Source: Bog-532 sp963742875
GTDB taxonomy: Bacteria > Actinomycetota > Actinomycetes > Streptosporangiales > Streptosporangiaceae
Direction of reading: 5' to 3'
Assembly: GCA_963742875.1 (NCBI GenBank)
Contig: CAVUNO010000003.1
Span: 124,001 to 188,000, forward strand
Length of the DNA stretch: 64,000 nt
This document shows, in pieces, positions 53,880-62,914 of the stretch. The notes beneath the pieces are model-generated. The model had not been told where the DNA came from. It did no database searches and saw nothing but the letters and a program-made list of their open reading frames with translations. The stretch's first letter is position 1; each line of letters opens with the position of its first letter. The position numbers and the translations under genes are program-made.

Positions 53880-54231
53880 GTGGTGGATTCGCGGGGGCTT
53901 GCGCCGGGGGCGGTGCGGCTTCACCTGGCTGAGGGCGTGCCGCTGTTGCGGCCGGAGGACCTGGTGTTCCAGGCCATGATGGACGGGTGGCGGAACCAGC
54001 ATGCTGGATGCTGCGGACTTCGGCCGCAACCCGCACGGGGCCGAGTTCGGCGAGTTCGGCCTGTGCCGGGTCCGGTTCGGCAAGGCCAAGAAGAGGTCAC
54101 CGCCCAGGCGCCGCAGCGTGCTGACCGTGTTCGACTGGACCCCCGACATTCTCAACGAGTGGTTCACCGAGGTCCGCCCGCTGTTCGGCATCGACGGCAA
54201 TCCTGCGGCCTGGCCCTCCGAGCGCGGCGGC
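53880..54231 (+). pseudogene. Tyrosine-recombinase-like remnant
   Basis: Two pieces in different phases. VVDSRGLAPGAVRLHLAEGV with LLRPEDLVFQAMMDGWRNQ is an N-terminal piece (from GTG 53880). After a shift at about 54000 comes ADFGRNPHGAEFGEFG with VLTVFDWTPDILNEWFTEVR and GNPAAWPSERGG. Both resemble integrase/site-specific recombinases of actinomycete mobile elements, but the catalytic Arg/His/Tyr region is missing. Assignment is by recollection of family sequence patterns and is moderate. Confidence 0.5.
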
Positions 54232-54420
54232 ACCGAGACGGCGGCGATCGACTGGGAAGCCGTGATCAGCGCATTAGACGCCGACAGACTCCCCAGCTCA
54301 GGGGGGAACGGCGGATACTCCGGCTCGCTGCCAGCCCTCGCCTACGACATCCCGGTGAGCCTCGGCGAGGCCATCGCGGGCATTGACGCCCGCAAGTCGG
54401 CCAGCGAGAGACTGCCTTGT
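54232..54420 (+). pseudogene. Fragment of a mobile-element hypothetical protein
   Basis: Joined directly to the recombinase remnant is AIDWEAVISALDADRLPSSG, then a shift and ALAYDIPVSLGEAIAGIDAR. This looks like a small helical protein often next to integrases. It ends in unrelated sequence. Function unknown. Confidence 0.35.
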
Positions 54421-54509
54421 TCGAGGGGCTTGCCGGACGCTTACCGCATTGATCGGCCGGATGCGCGATGGCCGCCGTCGCCGCTCCCTTGGTCAGCCGT
54501 CGCGAGGGG

Positions 54510-54650
54510 CGCGCGAAATGCGCATGGACGGCTCCGCGGGGATACGCGAGATGCCCGCGGGCGGCTCCGCGGGGGCATCACGCATGACCCCTATGCCAGG
54601 TCTCACGGGGGCATCACGCAAGACGCCCATGCCGACCGCGAGAAGTCGTC
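54510..54650. repeat. Degenerate 30- to 45-bp repeats
   Basis: About four imperfect units sharing GGCTCCGCGGGGAT/GGCATCACGC and ending in GATGCCC or CATGCC. No stable frame or known element is seen. Confidence 0.45.
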
Positions 54651-54690
54651 GTCCTGGGGATGAGTCTCGGTAAGCCTCACCGAATACGCC

Positions 54691-54751
54691 TTCATGAAAG
54701 CACGGCATGTCGTCTAGGCCGTTCATAAAAGCACGGCATGTCGTCTAGGCC
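54691..54751. repeat. 30-bp tandem duplication
   Basis: TTCATGAAAGCACGGCATGT and the next 10 bases (CGTCTAGGCC) recur after one base with a single change, at 54691-54720 and 54722-54751. The surrounding 54664-54912 has no gene that I can support. Confidence 0.8.
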
Positions 54752-54912
54752 GCCGCCAGGCCGCGGCGGTCAGCCTTGCCAGGCTGCACACCGCTACGCG
54801 CACGGCCTTCTCCTGTTGGGCTCAGACCGGCAAACCGCGCCAGAGCCGACGGTCGACCGTGCAGCATCACCCGATGAATACGCGACAGTTGAATACGCGA
54901 TCTCACCAGTAA

Positions 54913-56340
54913 TCAGCCCCGCGTCGCGCGGGCGAGTGCCTCAATGAACGCGGGCGTGGATGCGGCGCTGGCGAAGAGGGCTCGCTGGCGGTCGGCTCCG
55001 GTCCCCCGCTGGTCGAGCTGGTGCAGCAGCCTGGTGATCGTCTCGGTGTCGCCGTGGTCCCTGAGCGCGGGGTAGACATGATCGAGGAGGCGGGAGCGGA
55101 GCGCCGGCGCATCGACGGCCTGCCCGGTCAACGGGTCGACTCCCGCCCCGGCGAGCCCCTGCCGCGCGGCAGCGGCCAGCGCCGCGGCGACCTGCCGGGC
55201 CGACACGGCTGCCATCGGCGTCCCGCGCCGGGCCTCGGCTAGGGCGGTGGCGACCAGGGCGCGAGTCAGCCCGGCCGCGAGGACCGCGGTGCCGGCGTCG
55301 AGGCAGACGTCGGCGACCCGGACCTCGACGGTGGGGTAGCGCGGGGAAAGCCGGGCCAGGAAGTAGACGCTCCGCTCGTCCAGTGCCGCGCCGCGCCCGA
55401 TGAGGCGGTGGACTGCCGTGTCGTAGGCGGCCGCGTCCGGCCACGCCGCGGGCGGCACCGCGGTGGGCCAGCGTGTCTGGATCGTGTACCGCCAGCTGGC
55501 CCATTCGGTATCGTGCCCGTCGGCGATCGGGGAGTTGGCGGTGACGGCGAGCAGCGGCGCAAGCCAGGGCCGCAGCCGCGCCAGGACCTGGACGCCCAGG
55601 TCCCGGGAGGGGACCCCGACGTGCACGTGACAGGCGCAGATGCCGGCCTCGGCCACCACCGGACCGTACCGGCGTGCCAGCTCGTGATAACGGGGCTGAC
55701 ATGTTAAGGCGGCCAGCCCGGGCGTGCGGTACGGCGCGATCCCTGACGCCACCAGGCGGCAGCCCAGCTGCGCCGCGGCGGCCGCGGCGAGCCGCCGCAG
55801 CCTGACCAGCTCGCGGCCGAGGTCGTCCAGGCCGGTGCACACCCTGGTTCCGGTCTCCACCTGGAACTGCATCAGCTCTTGCTGCACGCCCGGCTCCCCG
55901 CCGAGCATCCGCACCAGATCGGGGCCGGCTGGCACCGTGACGCCGGTGGACGGGTCCAGGAGCACGAACTCCTCCTCTACCCCCAGCGTGACCGCACCGG
56001 CCGCGCGCACCGCCTCCCGCCGGTCACCGGACACCTTCGCGCCCCGTCCGGCACCGCCCGATCCGGGCATTACCACGACCACCTGCTGCTCCGGGAGCGG
56101 GCGTAGCGGTAGCCGTTGGCTCAGCGCGCTGGCCAGGCCGGCGACTGCGTGGGCTGCGGAGCTCGACGGCCACAGCAGCGCGGCCAGCGTGATGGAGGCT
56201 GCCGCCTGCACGGCCATCGCCTCGGCGCCCGCAAGCGTGACGACGTGCCCGGCTGCCTTCCGGGCTGCGTCCAGCGGCTGCTCCGTCGAGATCGGTAGGG
56301 TCCGGGCCATTGTCACATCACTTTCTGTCGTTGAGGACAC
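54913..56340 (-). CDS. Glutamate-cysteine ligase-type carboxylate-amine ligase (YbdK/GCS2)
   Basis: The catalytic part (from about residue 115) begins VTLGVEEEFVLLDPSTGV and includes QVETGTRVCTGLDDL, ICACHVHVGVPSRDLGVQVL, VTANSPIADG and YPTVEVRVADVC. These define the GCS2 family, which joins glutamate to an amine such as cysteine. The first 100 residues (from MARTLPISTEQPL) are Ala-rich and not part of the family. A GTG at 56034 (VSGDRREAVRAAGA) would give a normal-length enzyme of about 373 residues and is a credible alternative start. The exact substrate is unknown. Confidence 0.85.
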   Translation of the reverse strand: MSSTTESDVTMARTLPISTEQPLDAARKAAGHVVTLAGAEAMAVQAAASITLAALLWPSSSAAHAVAGLASALSQRLPLRPLPEQQVVVVMPGSGGAGRGAKVSGDRREAVRAAGAVTLGVEEEFVLLDPSTGVTVPAGPDLVRMLGGEPGVQQELMQFQVETGTRVCTGLDDLGRELVRLRRLAAAAAAQLGCRLVASGIAPYRTPGLAALTCQPRYHELARRYGPVVAEAGICACHVHVGVPSRDLGVQVLARLRPWLAPLLAVTANSPIADGHDTEWASWRYTIQTRWPTAVPPAAWPDAAAYDTAVHRLIGRGAALDERSVYFLARLSPRYPTVEVRVADVCLDAGTAVLAAGLTRALVATALAEARRGTPMAAVSARQVAAALAAAARQGLAGAGVDPLTGQAVDAPALRSRLLDHVYPALRDHGDTETITRLLHQLDQRGTGADRQRALFASAASTPAFIEALARATRG

Positions 56341-56460
56341 GCCGTGAGTCCCCTCCGCGTTGCCACGGTACCCCGGGGTTTCTCACCAACAGCGAAATGA
56401 TCATACGGAGCGTATGGGGGGCATCGGCGCAGACACGCGGACATATGCGGAGGTGGCCGG

Positions 56461-56532
56461 AGAGACGCGGAGCCCGCAGTGGAAAGAGATGCGGAACCCG
56501 CAGTGGAAAGAGATGCGGAACCCGCAGTAGAA
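56461..56532. repeat. Three 24-bp tandem repeats
   Basis: AGAGATGCGGAACCCGCAGT plus GGAA is repeated three times with few changes. The whole interval 56341-56729 (about 390 bp, between the ligase and phosphatase genes) contains no supportable gene. Confidence 0.88.
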
Positions 56533-56729
56533 GAGGTGTCGCTGAAGATCACCCGCTATCGGGCTCATTCATTCCGTTCTCATCGTTGCCGACCATTTTT
56601 CCTCACTGACATGAATGGGGCTTGGGGTGCAGCGGTTTCCTGAATACATGAGCTCCAACTTCCCAGAAGTCACAGCCTCCAAGGAACCCGGGGCAGTCCA
56701 CTCCGGACCGGCCTGGTGAGCATCACGGC

Positions 56730-58059
56730 TCACGGCCGTTTACCGGAGGCTGGGGGTGCCTGGTGTGAGGGAACCTTCATCACGAGAGCGGCAATATCGT
56801 CGCTGAGGCGCCCGCCGGTGAACGTGAGGGCGGCGAGCTGGATGGCCTCCGCCATGGCCGACGCCGTTCTGGTCGCCCAGCCTGGCGACCAGGCGGCGGA
56901 GCCGCTCATCGCCGTACAGGCTGCGGTCGGCGTCGCTGCGGGCCTCGGTCACACCGTCGGAGAACAAGATCAGACTGTCGCCGGCCCGCAGCATTTTCTG
57001 GGAGTCATGCAGTTCTGGAGCGGACAGCACCCCGAGCAGGGTTCCTGGCTTCCCGAACTCGTGCACGCAGCCGTTTGCGCGGCGCACCAGCGCCAGTGGG
57101 TGACCCGCCGAGCTGATCCGGACCATGGCCCCGCCGGGGAAGGGCCGTACCGAGGTATAGATCGCGGTCAGAAAACGCGGGTCATCGGTAGGCCAGTCGA
57201 GCAGCACCTGGTTGAGGTCAGCCAGGATCAGGGCCGGCCGTGTCAGTCTCCGGGCCATCGCCCGGAGGGTGTTGCGGGCCAGGGCGGTGTTTTTGGCGGC
57301 TATGGGGCCTTTGCCGCACACGTCGCCGACCACCATCCCCCATGTCCTGCCCAGCGAGGGGAACACATCGCAGAAATCCCCAAGGGCCTTCGTGCCGTTT
57401 CCGCCAGCCGCGTACCGCGTCGCCACCTCCAGGCCTGGGATATTGGGCAGCCGTGGCGGAAGCAGGCTCTCCTCCAGGGTCTGGGCCAGGGCGGCTCGTC
57501 TCGCGTTGTGGGCCAGCACGGTCTGCAGCGCAACTTCGCTCGACACGATCTCTGCCAAGGTCTCCAGGAGGGTAACGTCGCTGCCGCTCCACTGGCGTGG
57601 TGCCGGGTCGGCTGCCCAGAGCACCCCCAGTACATGACCATCCTGGTCATGGACGGGGATTCCGGCCCATGCCATCGTGCTCGCCGGCCCCGGCAGGTCG
57701 CTGCTGCTCCCGTGCCCATCCACCCGGGCGTTGTCAATGATCAGGTTGTCCCCGGAGCCAGCGACATCCGCGCACCTTGTTTGCTCAAACGTGCTCGGCT
57801 TGCCGCGGAAACCCGAAGGGCAGCTCATCGTGGGGAGTGAGCAGGTACCGGCGACTATAACGAATGCGCGCGGCGCTCCAAGGGACATGGCCGCCACAGC
57901 CGCCACACGACTCAGCGACTCCTCCAGGCCTCCGGCGGGCCGATCAGTTTGCCTATTCGTTGCCAGCCCAGCTGGTCCGCTCACGTCTGGTGGCCTCGGG
58001 TCCAGCATGATTTCGGCGTGACCCGCGACGAGGCCCGATGTGGGATTGGTAATTGACAC
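56730..58059 (-). CDS. GAF-PP2C (SpoIIE-type) serine phosphatase, frameshifted near its end
   Basis: From GTG 58059 a GAF-like region (LSRVAAVAAMSLGAPRAFVI, WAGIPVHDQDGHVLGVLWAA) is followed by a coiled linker (LAQTLEESLLPPRLPNIPGL) and the PP2C core. The core carries FCDVFPSLGRTWGMVVGDVC, ISSAGHPLALV and LILFSDGVTEARS. Near 56865 the phase changes by one; the next frame gives AMAEAIQLAALTF and the last metal motif DDIAALVMKV, with a TGA at 56730. The total is 3n+1. One metal motif (usually GGDWYD) reads LGDFCD. It is a likely stress or sporulation regulator. Confidence 0.8.
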
Positions 58060-58170
58060 GCCCTGTCTCCGCCCTGAGCATAATGACGTTTTCGGCACAC
58101 GCATGGGGAGGCGGGGTCTGAACCTCGGTGGGCCAAGTATAAGCACCCAGGGGCCGGGCGACATGCCGAA

Positions 58171-58461
58171 TTAACCAGCATTACCGCCGATCAGAATTTC
58201 ATATCCAGACGTCCCTGGAATACCGGAATGACAGCTGATATCATTCTGGGCATATTCTGGTATGAATTTACCCGATATCCGCCCTTGGCCCGGACGAACT
58301 TTCCGGACCGAGAAGTCACCGGCCCGGCGGAACGCGCTGGAGAACGACTTGCTCACCGTCTGCTGGAGGAAGGCCCGGACCGAGTCGCCCTGGCCGATCA
58401 GGTAACGGGCCGCCCCAGCCAGGTCCGCGTAGCCCTGGCCGTCAGAAGTCGCGTTATGCAA
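58171..58461 (-). CDS. Hypothetical protein (96 aa), possibly truncated
   Basis: ATG 58461 opens YADLAGAARYLIGQGDSVRA and FLQQTVSKSFSSAFRRAGDF with strongly GC-ending codons. The last third is AT-richer and looks unrelated, so the true 3' end may have been replaced. Function unknown. Confidence 0.4.
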   Translation of the reverse strand: MHNATSDGQGYADLAGAARYLIGQGDSVRAFLQQTVSKSFSSAFRRAGDFSVRKVRPGQGRISGKFIPEYAQNDISCHSGIPGTSGYEILIGGNAG

Positions 58462-58475
58462 GGGACCCGCTGTGG

Positions 58476-58721
58476 TTGCGTCAGTGGGCCAGGCGCATGA
58501 TCCGGGCCGAGCAGCGCACGATCCGGGCCGAGCGGGCCGACCGCTCCGGCCGGCAGTCCATGATGCCAGCCCTCGGGTCCATGCTGGTCGCCCTCTCGGT
58601 GACCGCGATCGTCCTCAAGGGGTCCCCGGGTGTGGCCGCCATCATGCTCATGGCCCTTATCTGGGTCATCGTCGGAACCATCAATGTGGCCTATGCGATG
58701 CGCAAGCATCCGCGGCAATAA
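58476..58721 (+). CDS. Small membrane protein (81 aa)
   Basis: An Arg-rich N-terminus with a repeated MIRAEQR/TIRAERA unit is followed by two hydrophobic helices (LGSMLVALSVTAIVL and AAIMLMALIWVIVGTINVAY) and a basic end. The start may be TTG 58476 or ATG 58497. Codon bias supports a real gene; family unknown. Confidence 0.5.
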   Translation: MRQWARRMIRAEQRTIRAERADRSGRQSMMPALGSMLVALSVTAIVLKGSPGVAAIMLMALIWVIVGTINVAYAMRKHPRQ

Positions 58722-58817
58722 CCGCGGCCTGGTTGCCCCGGCGACGATCTGACGACTTCGGTTAGCTCCCGACCCGGGGGGCCTGCGCCCGGCCGCACGG
58801 CGGTGGAAAGGATGAGA

Positions 58818-59249
58818 TCACGATGTCCGCTGTCCGCAGGCGTCCTTCACCTCGAGCAGCGATCCCGGCCCCGGCCAGCGGTTCGCGGTCGGACGCGGTG
58901 CCCGGCCGAAGTACCTGACGACGGGGGCGGCCGCGTGGCCGCTTCCGCGCGATGATCCTGCCCTGCGCTGACGTAGATCTTGCGGGAGATCTCGTCGGTG
59001 GACAGCCCGGTGGCGATGAGGGCGAGCACTTCGCGCTCCCGGGGGGTCAGCTCGTCCAGATGGGGCAGCCGGCGCGGCGACCGCGTGCGCAACGCGAACT
59101 CGGCGATGAGGCGGCTGGTGACGGCGGGGGGACAATATCGCCTCTCCGCTGGCCACTACCCGGACCGCCCGGATCAGCTCGTCGAGCAGCGGCGAACCTG
59201 GCCCCGACCCCTTAACTGCGCGGCATTGAGTCCGCAGAAAAACGATCAC
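58818..59249 (-). pseudogene. NarL/LuxR-type response regulator remnant
   Basis: The minus strand preserves the receiver-linker end (LLDELIRAVRVVASGEAILS) and then, in another phase, the LuxR helix-turn-helix (LTPREREVLALIATGLSTDE and ISRKIYVSAG). The receiver domain is missing, and sequence after SAG is scrambled where TVKTHV-like residues are expected. A decayed gene. Confidence 0.75.
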
Positions 59250-59565
59250 CTCAATTAAAATACGGTGAATTGAGGCTAAATGACCTGGGTTAATGATGCG
59301 AACGAGGAGCTATCAAGCCTTTTCGACCCAACCTGAAAATAGGCACAAAAAAGGCGTTAAAATTTCTCGGTCTATGCTCTTTTGCTTTTGCGTTGGGCTC
59401 GCTCCAGCCTCAGGCGAGGGGCTAAAGTAAAAACGGCTGCTGGGCGGAAACAATGACCAGCGATGCAGCTTTGGGTGACTGACATAACTAGCGGAGCCAG
59501 CTCGGCCGCGTTCTGTCCGGGGTAACTCGGGAGAGCGCACGGGCTGTGCCTTCGTGCTTTGCTTG
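59250..59565. other. AT-richer intergenic region before the polysaccharide genes
   Basis: About 315 bp of unusually low GC for this window (for example AAAATACGGTGAATTGAGGC near 59257). It probably carries the promoter of the polysaccharide operon. I see no riboswitch or operator that I can name. Confidence 0.5.
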
Positions 59566-61308
59566 ATGCGACGAGGGGGAGTTCTGAAAGCCCACGAAAA
59601 CGCCGCAATACCGTCAAATGAACAAGATAGGCGCGGAGCGCCGGAGGAGTACCAAGCCGGGCCTGCCGCCGCGACCGCCCGCCTTCCCAGTGCCGTAGCA
59701 GCCAGGCCCGTCCAGGAGGTCGCCCGGTCCGTCCTGGTAGCAGAGCGAGAGCCTGCCAGCTGGCCAGCGCAGCTGGCGAGGCGGGAGGACGGGCGACATC
59801 GTGCCCGGGCGCGGGTGAGGGCGCTCCCATGGCCACTGCTCGCCATCCTGACTGTCCAGGCTGCGCTTAACCTGCGAATGGTATGGTCCAACACGGCTTT
59901 CCAGGATGAGGCACTGTACCTATGGGCGGGGCGGCTGGAATGGGCGCACTGGCTGCACGGGGCACCGATCCCAGTCTTTGCCACGTGGTTCTCAGGGGCA
60001 CCTGTCATCTATCCCCCGCTGGGGGCGCTGGCCGATAGCATCGGCGGACTGGCGGCGGCGAGAGCACTGTCGCTCATGTTCATGCTCGCCGCGACCATGC
60101 TGCTATGGGGAACGACGGCGAGGTTGTTTGGCAAGCGTGCGGCTCTCTTTGCCACGGCCCTCTTTGCCACCCTTGCTAATACCCAATTCCTGGGGGCATT
60201 CGCGACTTATGACGCGATGGCGCTTATGTTCATCGCCCTCACCACGTGGCTCGGGGTCCGCTCGCTCACAGCTGGCCAGCGGCCGCGCATAGTCATGCTT
60301 ATCGGAGCGGCAGGCATCCTGGCTCTCGCTGATGCGGTTAAGTACGCCGCGATTCTCTTTGACCCGGTTACGGTTATTGTGGTGAGCCTGGCTGCATGGC
60401 GGCTTCGTGGTTGGCGGACCAGCCTGAGCACGGGACTGGTCATGTCTGGTGTGCTGCTTGCTGTGCTCCTGGGCGCCAGCCTAGTTATCGGGCCGGCCTA
60501 CTGGCATGGCATAGCAACAACGACCTTGGAGCGTCAAGCGGCCTCTGATTCCACCATTGTAATTCTCGAACGATCGTACGTGTGGACTTCTTTCGTCATT
60601 CTTATCTCCGCAGTCGGGATAGTGCTAGCGCGCCGGGAAGGACGCATCGGGAGAACGCTTATCATTGCATTGGCGCTGACCGATCTGCTCGTGCCCGCCG
60701 AGCAGATCCGCGTGCATACGACGACCAGTCTTCAAAAGCACGTGGACTACGGTGCGTGGTTCGCTGTCATGGCCGCCGGATATGCAATGGGCCGCGTTAG
60801 CCAGTTGAATAAGGGAGTCGGGTGGGCGCCGGTCCTGTTCCTGCCGATTTTGGCGTTCACGGTCTGTAGTTCATCCGGCCAGGCCGACCAGCTCTTTGCG
60901 GCATGGCCCAAAGCGCCATCATTGATTAACGCCTTGCGCCCAGTGCTCAAACACGAGAAAAGACCTATCCTCGCCGAAGGCGATGAGTATTCAGTAATTC
61001 CTTACTATCTCGGTAGCGAGGTGTCGTACCGTCAGCTCCGGACAACCTACGACTTCACCTATACTGACCCCCGAAGTCACCAGGTAATCGGCATGCCGAC
61101 GTCGTTCTCGGATGCCATCAGGAACGGATATTTCGGCCTGGTCGTGCTGGACTACGCAGGTGGCCATCCAGCGATGGACAGTGTTATTACCCGGGCTGCT
61201 GAGGCATCCAGTAATTGCCGGGGATTGCTCAATGAAGCATATGTCCAGCTGCACGTGCGGCGGAGTTTCAGGGTGTGGAGCTGCACCCTCCCGCCGGGGC
61301 AGCACTAG
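59566..61308 (+). CDS. Membrane glycosyltransferase of the PMT/ArnT (GT39/GT83-like) type
   Basis: About 580 residues. A poorly conserved cytoplasmic N-terminus of 80-90 residues precedes ten or more membrane helices. The first luminal loop carries TAFQDEALYLWAGRLEWAHW, the acidic catalytic signature of polyprenyl-phosphate-sugar-dependent transferases, and YPPLGALADSIGGLAAARAL follows. A C-terminal extracytoplasmic domain includes PILAEGDEYSVIPYYLG. It leads a tight gene set with a BcsA-like synthase and a GH26-like enzyme, so it likely modifies or helps make an exopolysaccharide. The start codon is uncertain. Confidence 0.85.
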   Translation: MRRGGVLKAHENAAIPSNEQDRRGAPEEYQAGPAAATARLPSAVAARPVQEVARSVLVAEREPASWPAQLARREDGRHRARARVRALPWPLLAILTVQAALNLRMVWSNTAFQDEALYLWAGRLEWAHWLHGAPIPVFATWFSGAPVIYPPLGALADSIGGLAAARALSLMFMLAATMLLWGTTARLFGKRAALFATALFATLANTQFLGAFATYDAMALMFIALTTWLGVRSLTAGQRPRIVMLIGAAGILALADAVKYAAILFDPVTVIVVSLAAWRLRGWRTSLSTGLVMSGVLLAVLLGASLVIGPAYWHGIATTTLERQAASDSTIVILERSYVWTSFVILISAVGIVLARREGRIGRTLIIALALTDLLVPAEQIRVHTTTSLQKHVDYGAWFAVMAAGYAMGRVSQLNKGVGWAPVLFLPILAFTVCSSSGQADQLFAAWPKAPSLINALRPVLKHEKRPILAEGDEYSVIPYYLGSEVSYRQLRTTYDFTYTDPRSHQVIGMPTSFSDAIRNGYFGLVVLDYAGGHPAMDSVITRAAEASSNCRGLLNEAYVQLHVRRSFRVWSCTLPPGQH

Positions 61309-61324
61309 AGGGGGCGGCGGCACC

Positions 61325-62914
61325 ATGGCCGATCCTGATAGCAGTGAGCTGTACCTGCCGTCCCCGCCCAACCGGAAGGAAAAGTATTACTATTTCGGCA
61401 GGCGCCGTCGCTGGGCGTTCGCGTGGCTGCTTGCCGCGGCCTGTGGGGTCATGTATGGGTACCTGCACGTCGTTGGCCGGGCCTGGCTGATCTCGCCACT
61501 GATGTGGTTGTTGCTGGCGGTCATGGTGCCGCCAGTCGTCGTTAACTTCTGGCTGCGCATCGGCAAGCCGAGGCTGACCCTTGCCGAGCATGTCGCGAAT
61601 GTCGCAGTTTACCGGCCGAGCGGTGAGACGGTCGACGTGTTTCTGCCTAGCTGCGGCGAGCCCCTGCAGGTGCTTGACAACACATTCAAGCATGTGCAGG
61701 ACATGTCCTGGAGCGGCACCAAGACCGTCTACGTGCTCGATGATTCGGCGCGCGAATCGGTCCGAGACCTGGCTGCCCGGTACGGTTTCCGCTACGTGGT
61801 CCGCGCCAACCGGGGAGAGCTCAAGAAAGCCGGCAACCTTATCAATGCGTTCGACCTGACCAGCGGCGACTTTATCGTTGTCCTGGATGCCGACTTCGCA
61901 GCTCGCGGGGATTTTCTGTACGAGACGATGCCTTACTTTTCTGATCCGCTTGTCGGCATCGTCCAGACCGCTCAATTCTTCGACACGCGCAACTTGTCGT
62001 TCTCCTACATTCAGCGTTATTCCGGCACTCTCCAGGAAATCTTTTTCCGGTTCATTCAGCCGGCCCGGGATCGTTACAAGGCGGCTATCTGTGCCGGGAC
62101 GAACCTCGTTTACCGGCGCACCGCGGTGGCGGCGGCTGGCGGATTCGCGCGGGTGCCGATAGGCGAGGATGTCCACTCGGGCGTAAAACTATGGTGGGCT
62201 GGCTACGAGACCCGTTATGTGCCGCTCTGCCTGGCCAAGGGCGTCGCCCCGGCTGATTTCGCGTCGCTGGCCAACCAGCAGACGCGCTGGTGCCGGTCCT
62301 CGATGCTGCTGATGGTCGAGAAGCATTTCCAGGAGGCGCCGTTCACCTGGAAGCAGCGGGCCTCTTTCTGGGCGGCTTTCCTGTATTACATGTCGTCCGC
62401 CGCGCTTTTGTTCACGGGGCCGTTCCCGACCTTCACAATGCTGTGGTTCTTCCCGCGTAGCGTTTATCCGCACAACTACCTGGTGCTGCTGCCCTCCATG
62501 GCGGCGACACTGTTCGTGTTCCCCATGCTGAGCAGGGGCTGGCGGCCGACCATCTACCGGGTCTGCCTCATCAATTCCTGCTGTCACCTGTACGCGATCT
62601 GGTTCGCGCTCCGTGGTCGCGTCGCGGAATGGGTACCGACTGGTGCGTCCGGCGGCAAAGACCTGGTGCCCAGGGTGGTGAGCCGCATCGTGCGGACGTG
62701 GATCGTGGCCGATCTGGTATTGCTGTGGCCGTCGCTGGGGCTCCGGATGCATGAGTTCGGGTGGCGGCCGTACTGGGTGACGCTGGGCCTGTCCGCCCTG
62801 CAGTTGTACATGGTCATGCCGCTACTGACCCGCGGCATGGGCGTCCCGCAGAACGAGGATAAGGAACCGCGCGTTGCGCCGAACAGCCATGTCATGGCGG
62901 GGGAGCAGGGTTGA
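61325..62914 (+). CDS. Processive family-2 glycosyltransferase (BcsA/cellulose-synthase-like)
   Basis: A 529-residue membrane synthase. Two N-terminal helices precede a cytoplasmic GT-A domain with VDVFLPSCGEPLQVLDNTF, VLDDSA, FIVVLDADFAARGDFLYE (DxD), GEDVHSGVKLWWAG (catalytic Asp of the ED motif) and QQTRWCRSSM (Q/RxxRW). At least four C-terminal helices form the polymer channel. It lacks a PilZ domain. The ATG at 61325 starts 16 bp after the preceding gene. Homologues make beta-linked polymers such as cellulose or mannan; the sugar is not predictable here. Confidence 0.94.
   Translation: MADPDSSELYLPSPPNRKEKYYYFGRRRRWAFAWLLAAACGVMYGYLHVVGRAWLISPLMWLLLAVMVPPVVVNFWLRIGKPRLTLAEHVANVAVYRPSGETVDVFLPSCGEPLQVLDNTFKHVQDMSWSGTKTVYVLDDSARESVRDLAARYGFRYVVRANRGELKKAGNLINAFDLTSGDFIVVLDADFAARGDFLYETMPYFSDPLVGIVQTAQFFDTRNLSFSYIQRYSGTLQEIFFRFIQPARDRYKAAICAGTNLVYRRTAVAAAGGFARVPIGEDVHSGVKLWWAGYETRYVPLCLAKGVAPADFASLANQQTRWCRSSMLLMVEKHFQEAPFTWKQRASFWAAFLYYMSSAALLFTGPFPTFTMLWFFPRSVYPHNYLVLLPSMAATLFVFPMLSRGWRPTIYRVCLINSCCHLYAIWFALRGRVAEWVPTGASGGKDLVPRVVSRIVRTWIVADLVLLWPSLGLRMHEFGWRPYWVTLGLSALQLYMVMPLLTRGMGVPQNEDKEPRVAPNSHVMAGEQG

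Noticed and set aside
56461..56532. Possible CRISPR array from regular 24-bp repeats
   Set aside because: The repeats are directly adjacent with no spacers and only three copies; no cas genes in the window.
59250..59565. Riboswitch (for example c-di-AMP type) before the polysaccharide operon
   Set aside because: The conserved core blocks of known classes could not be found in order.
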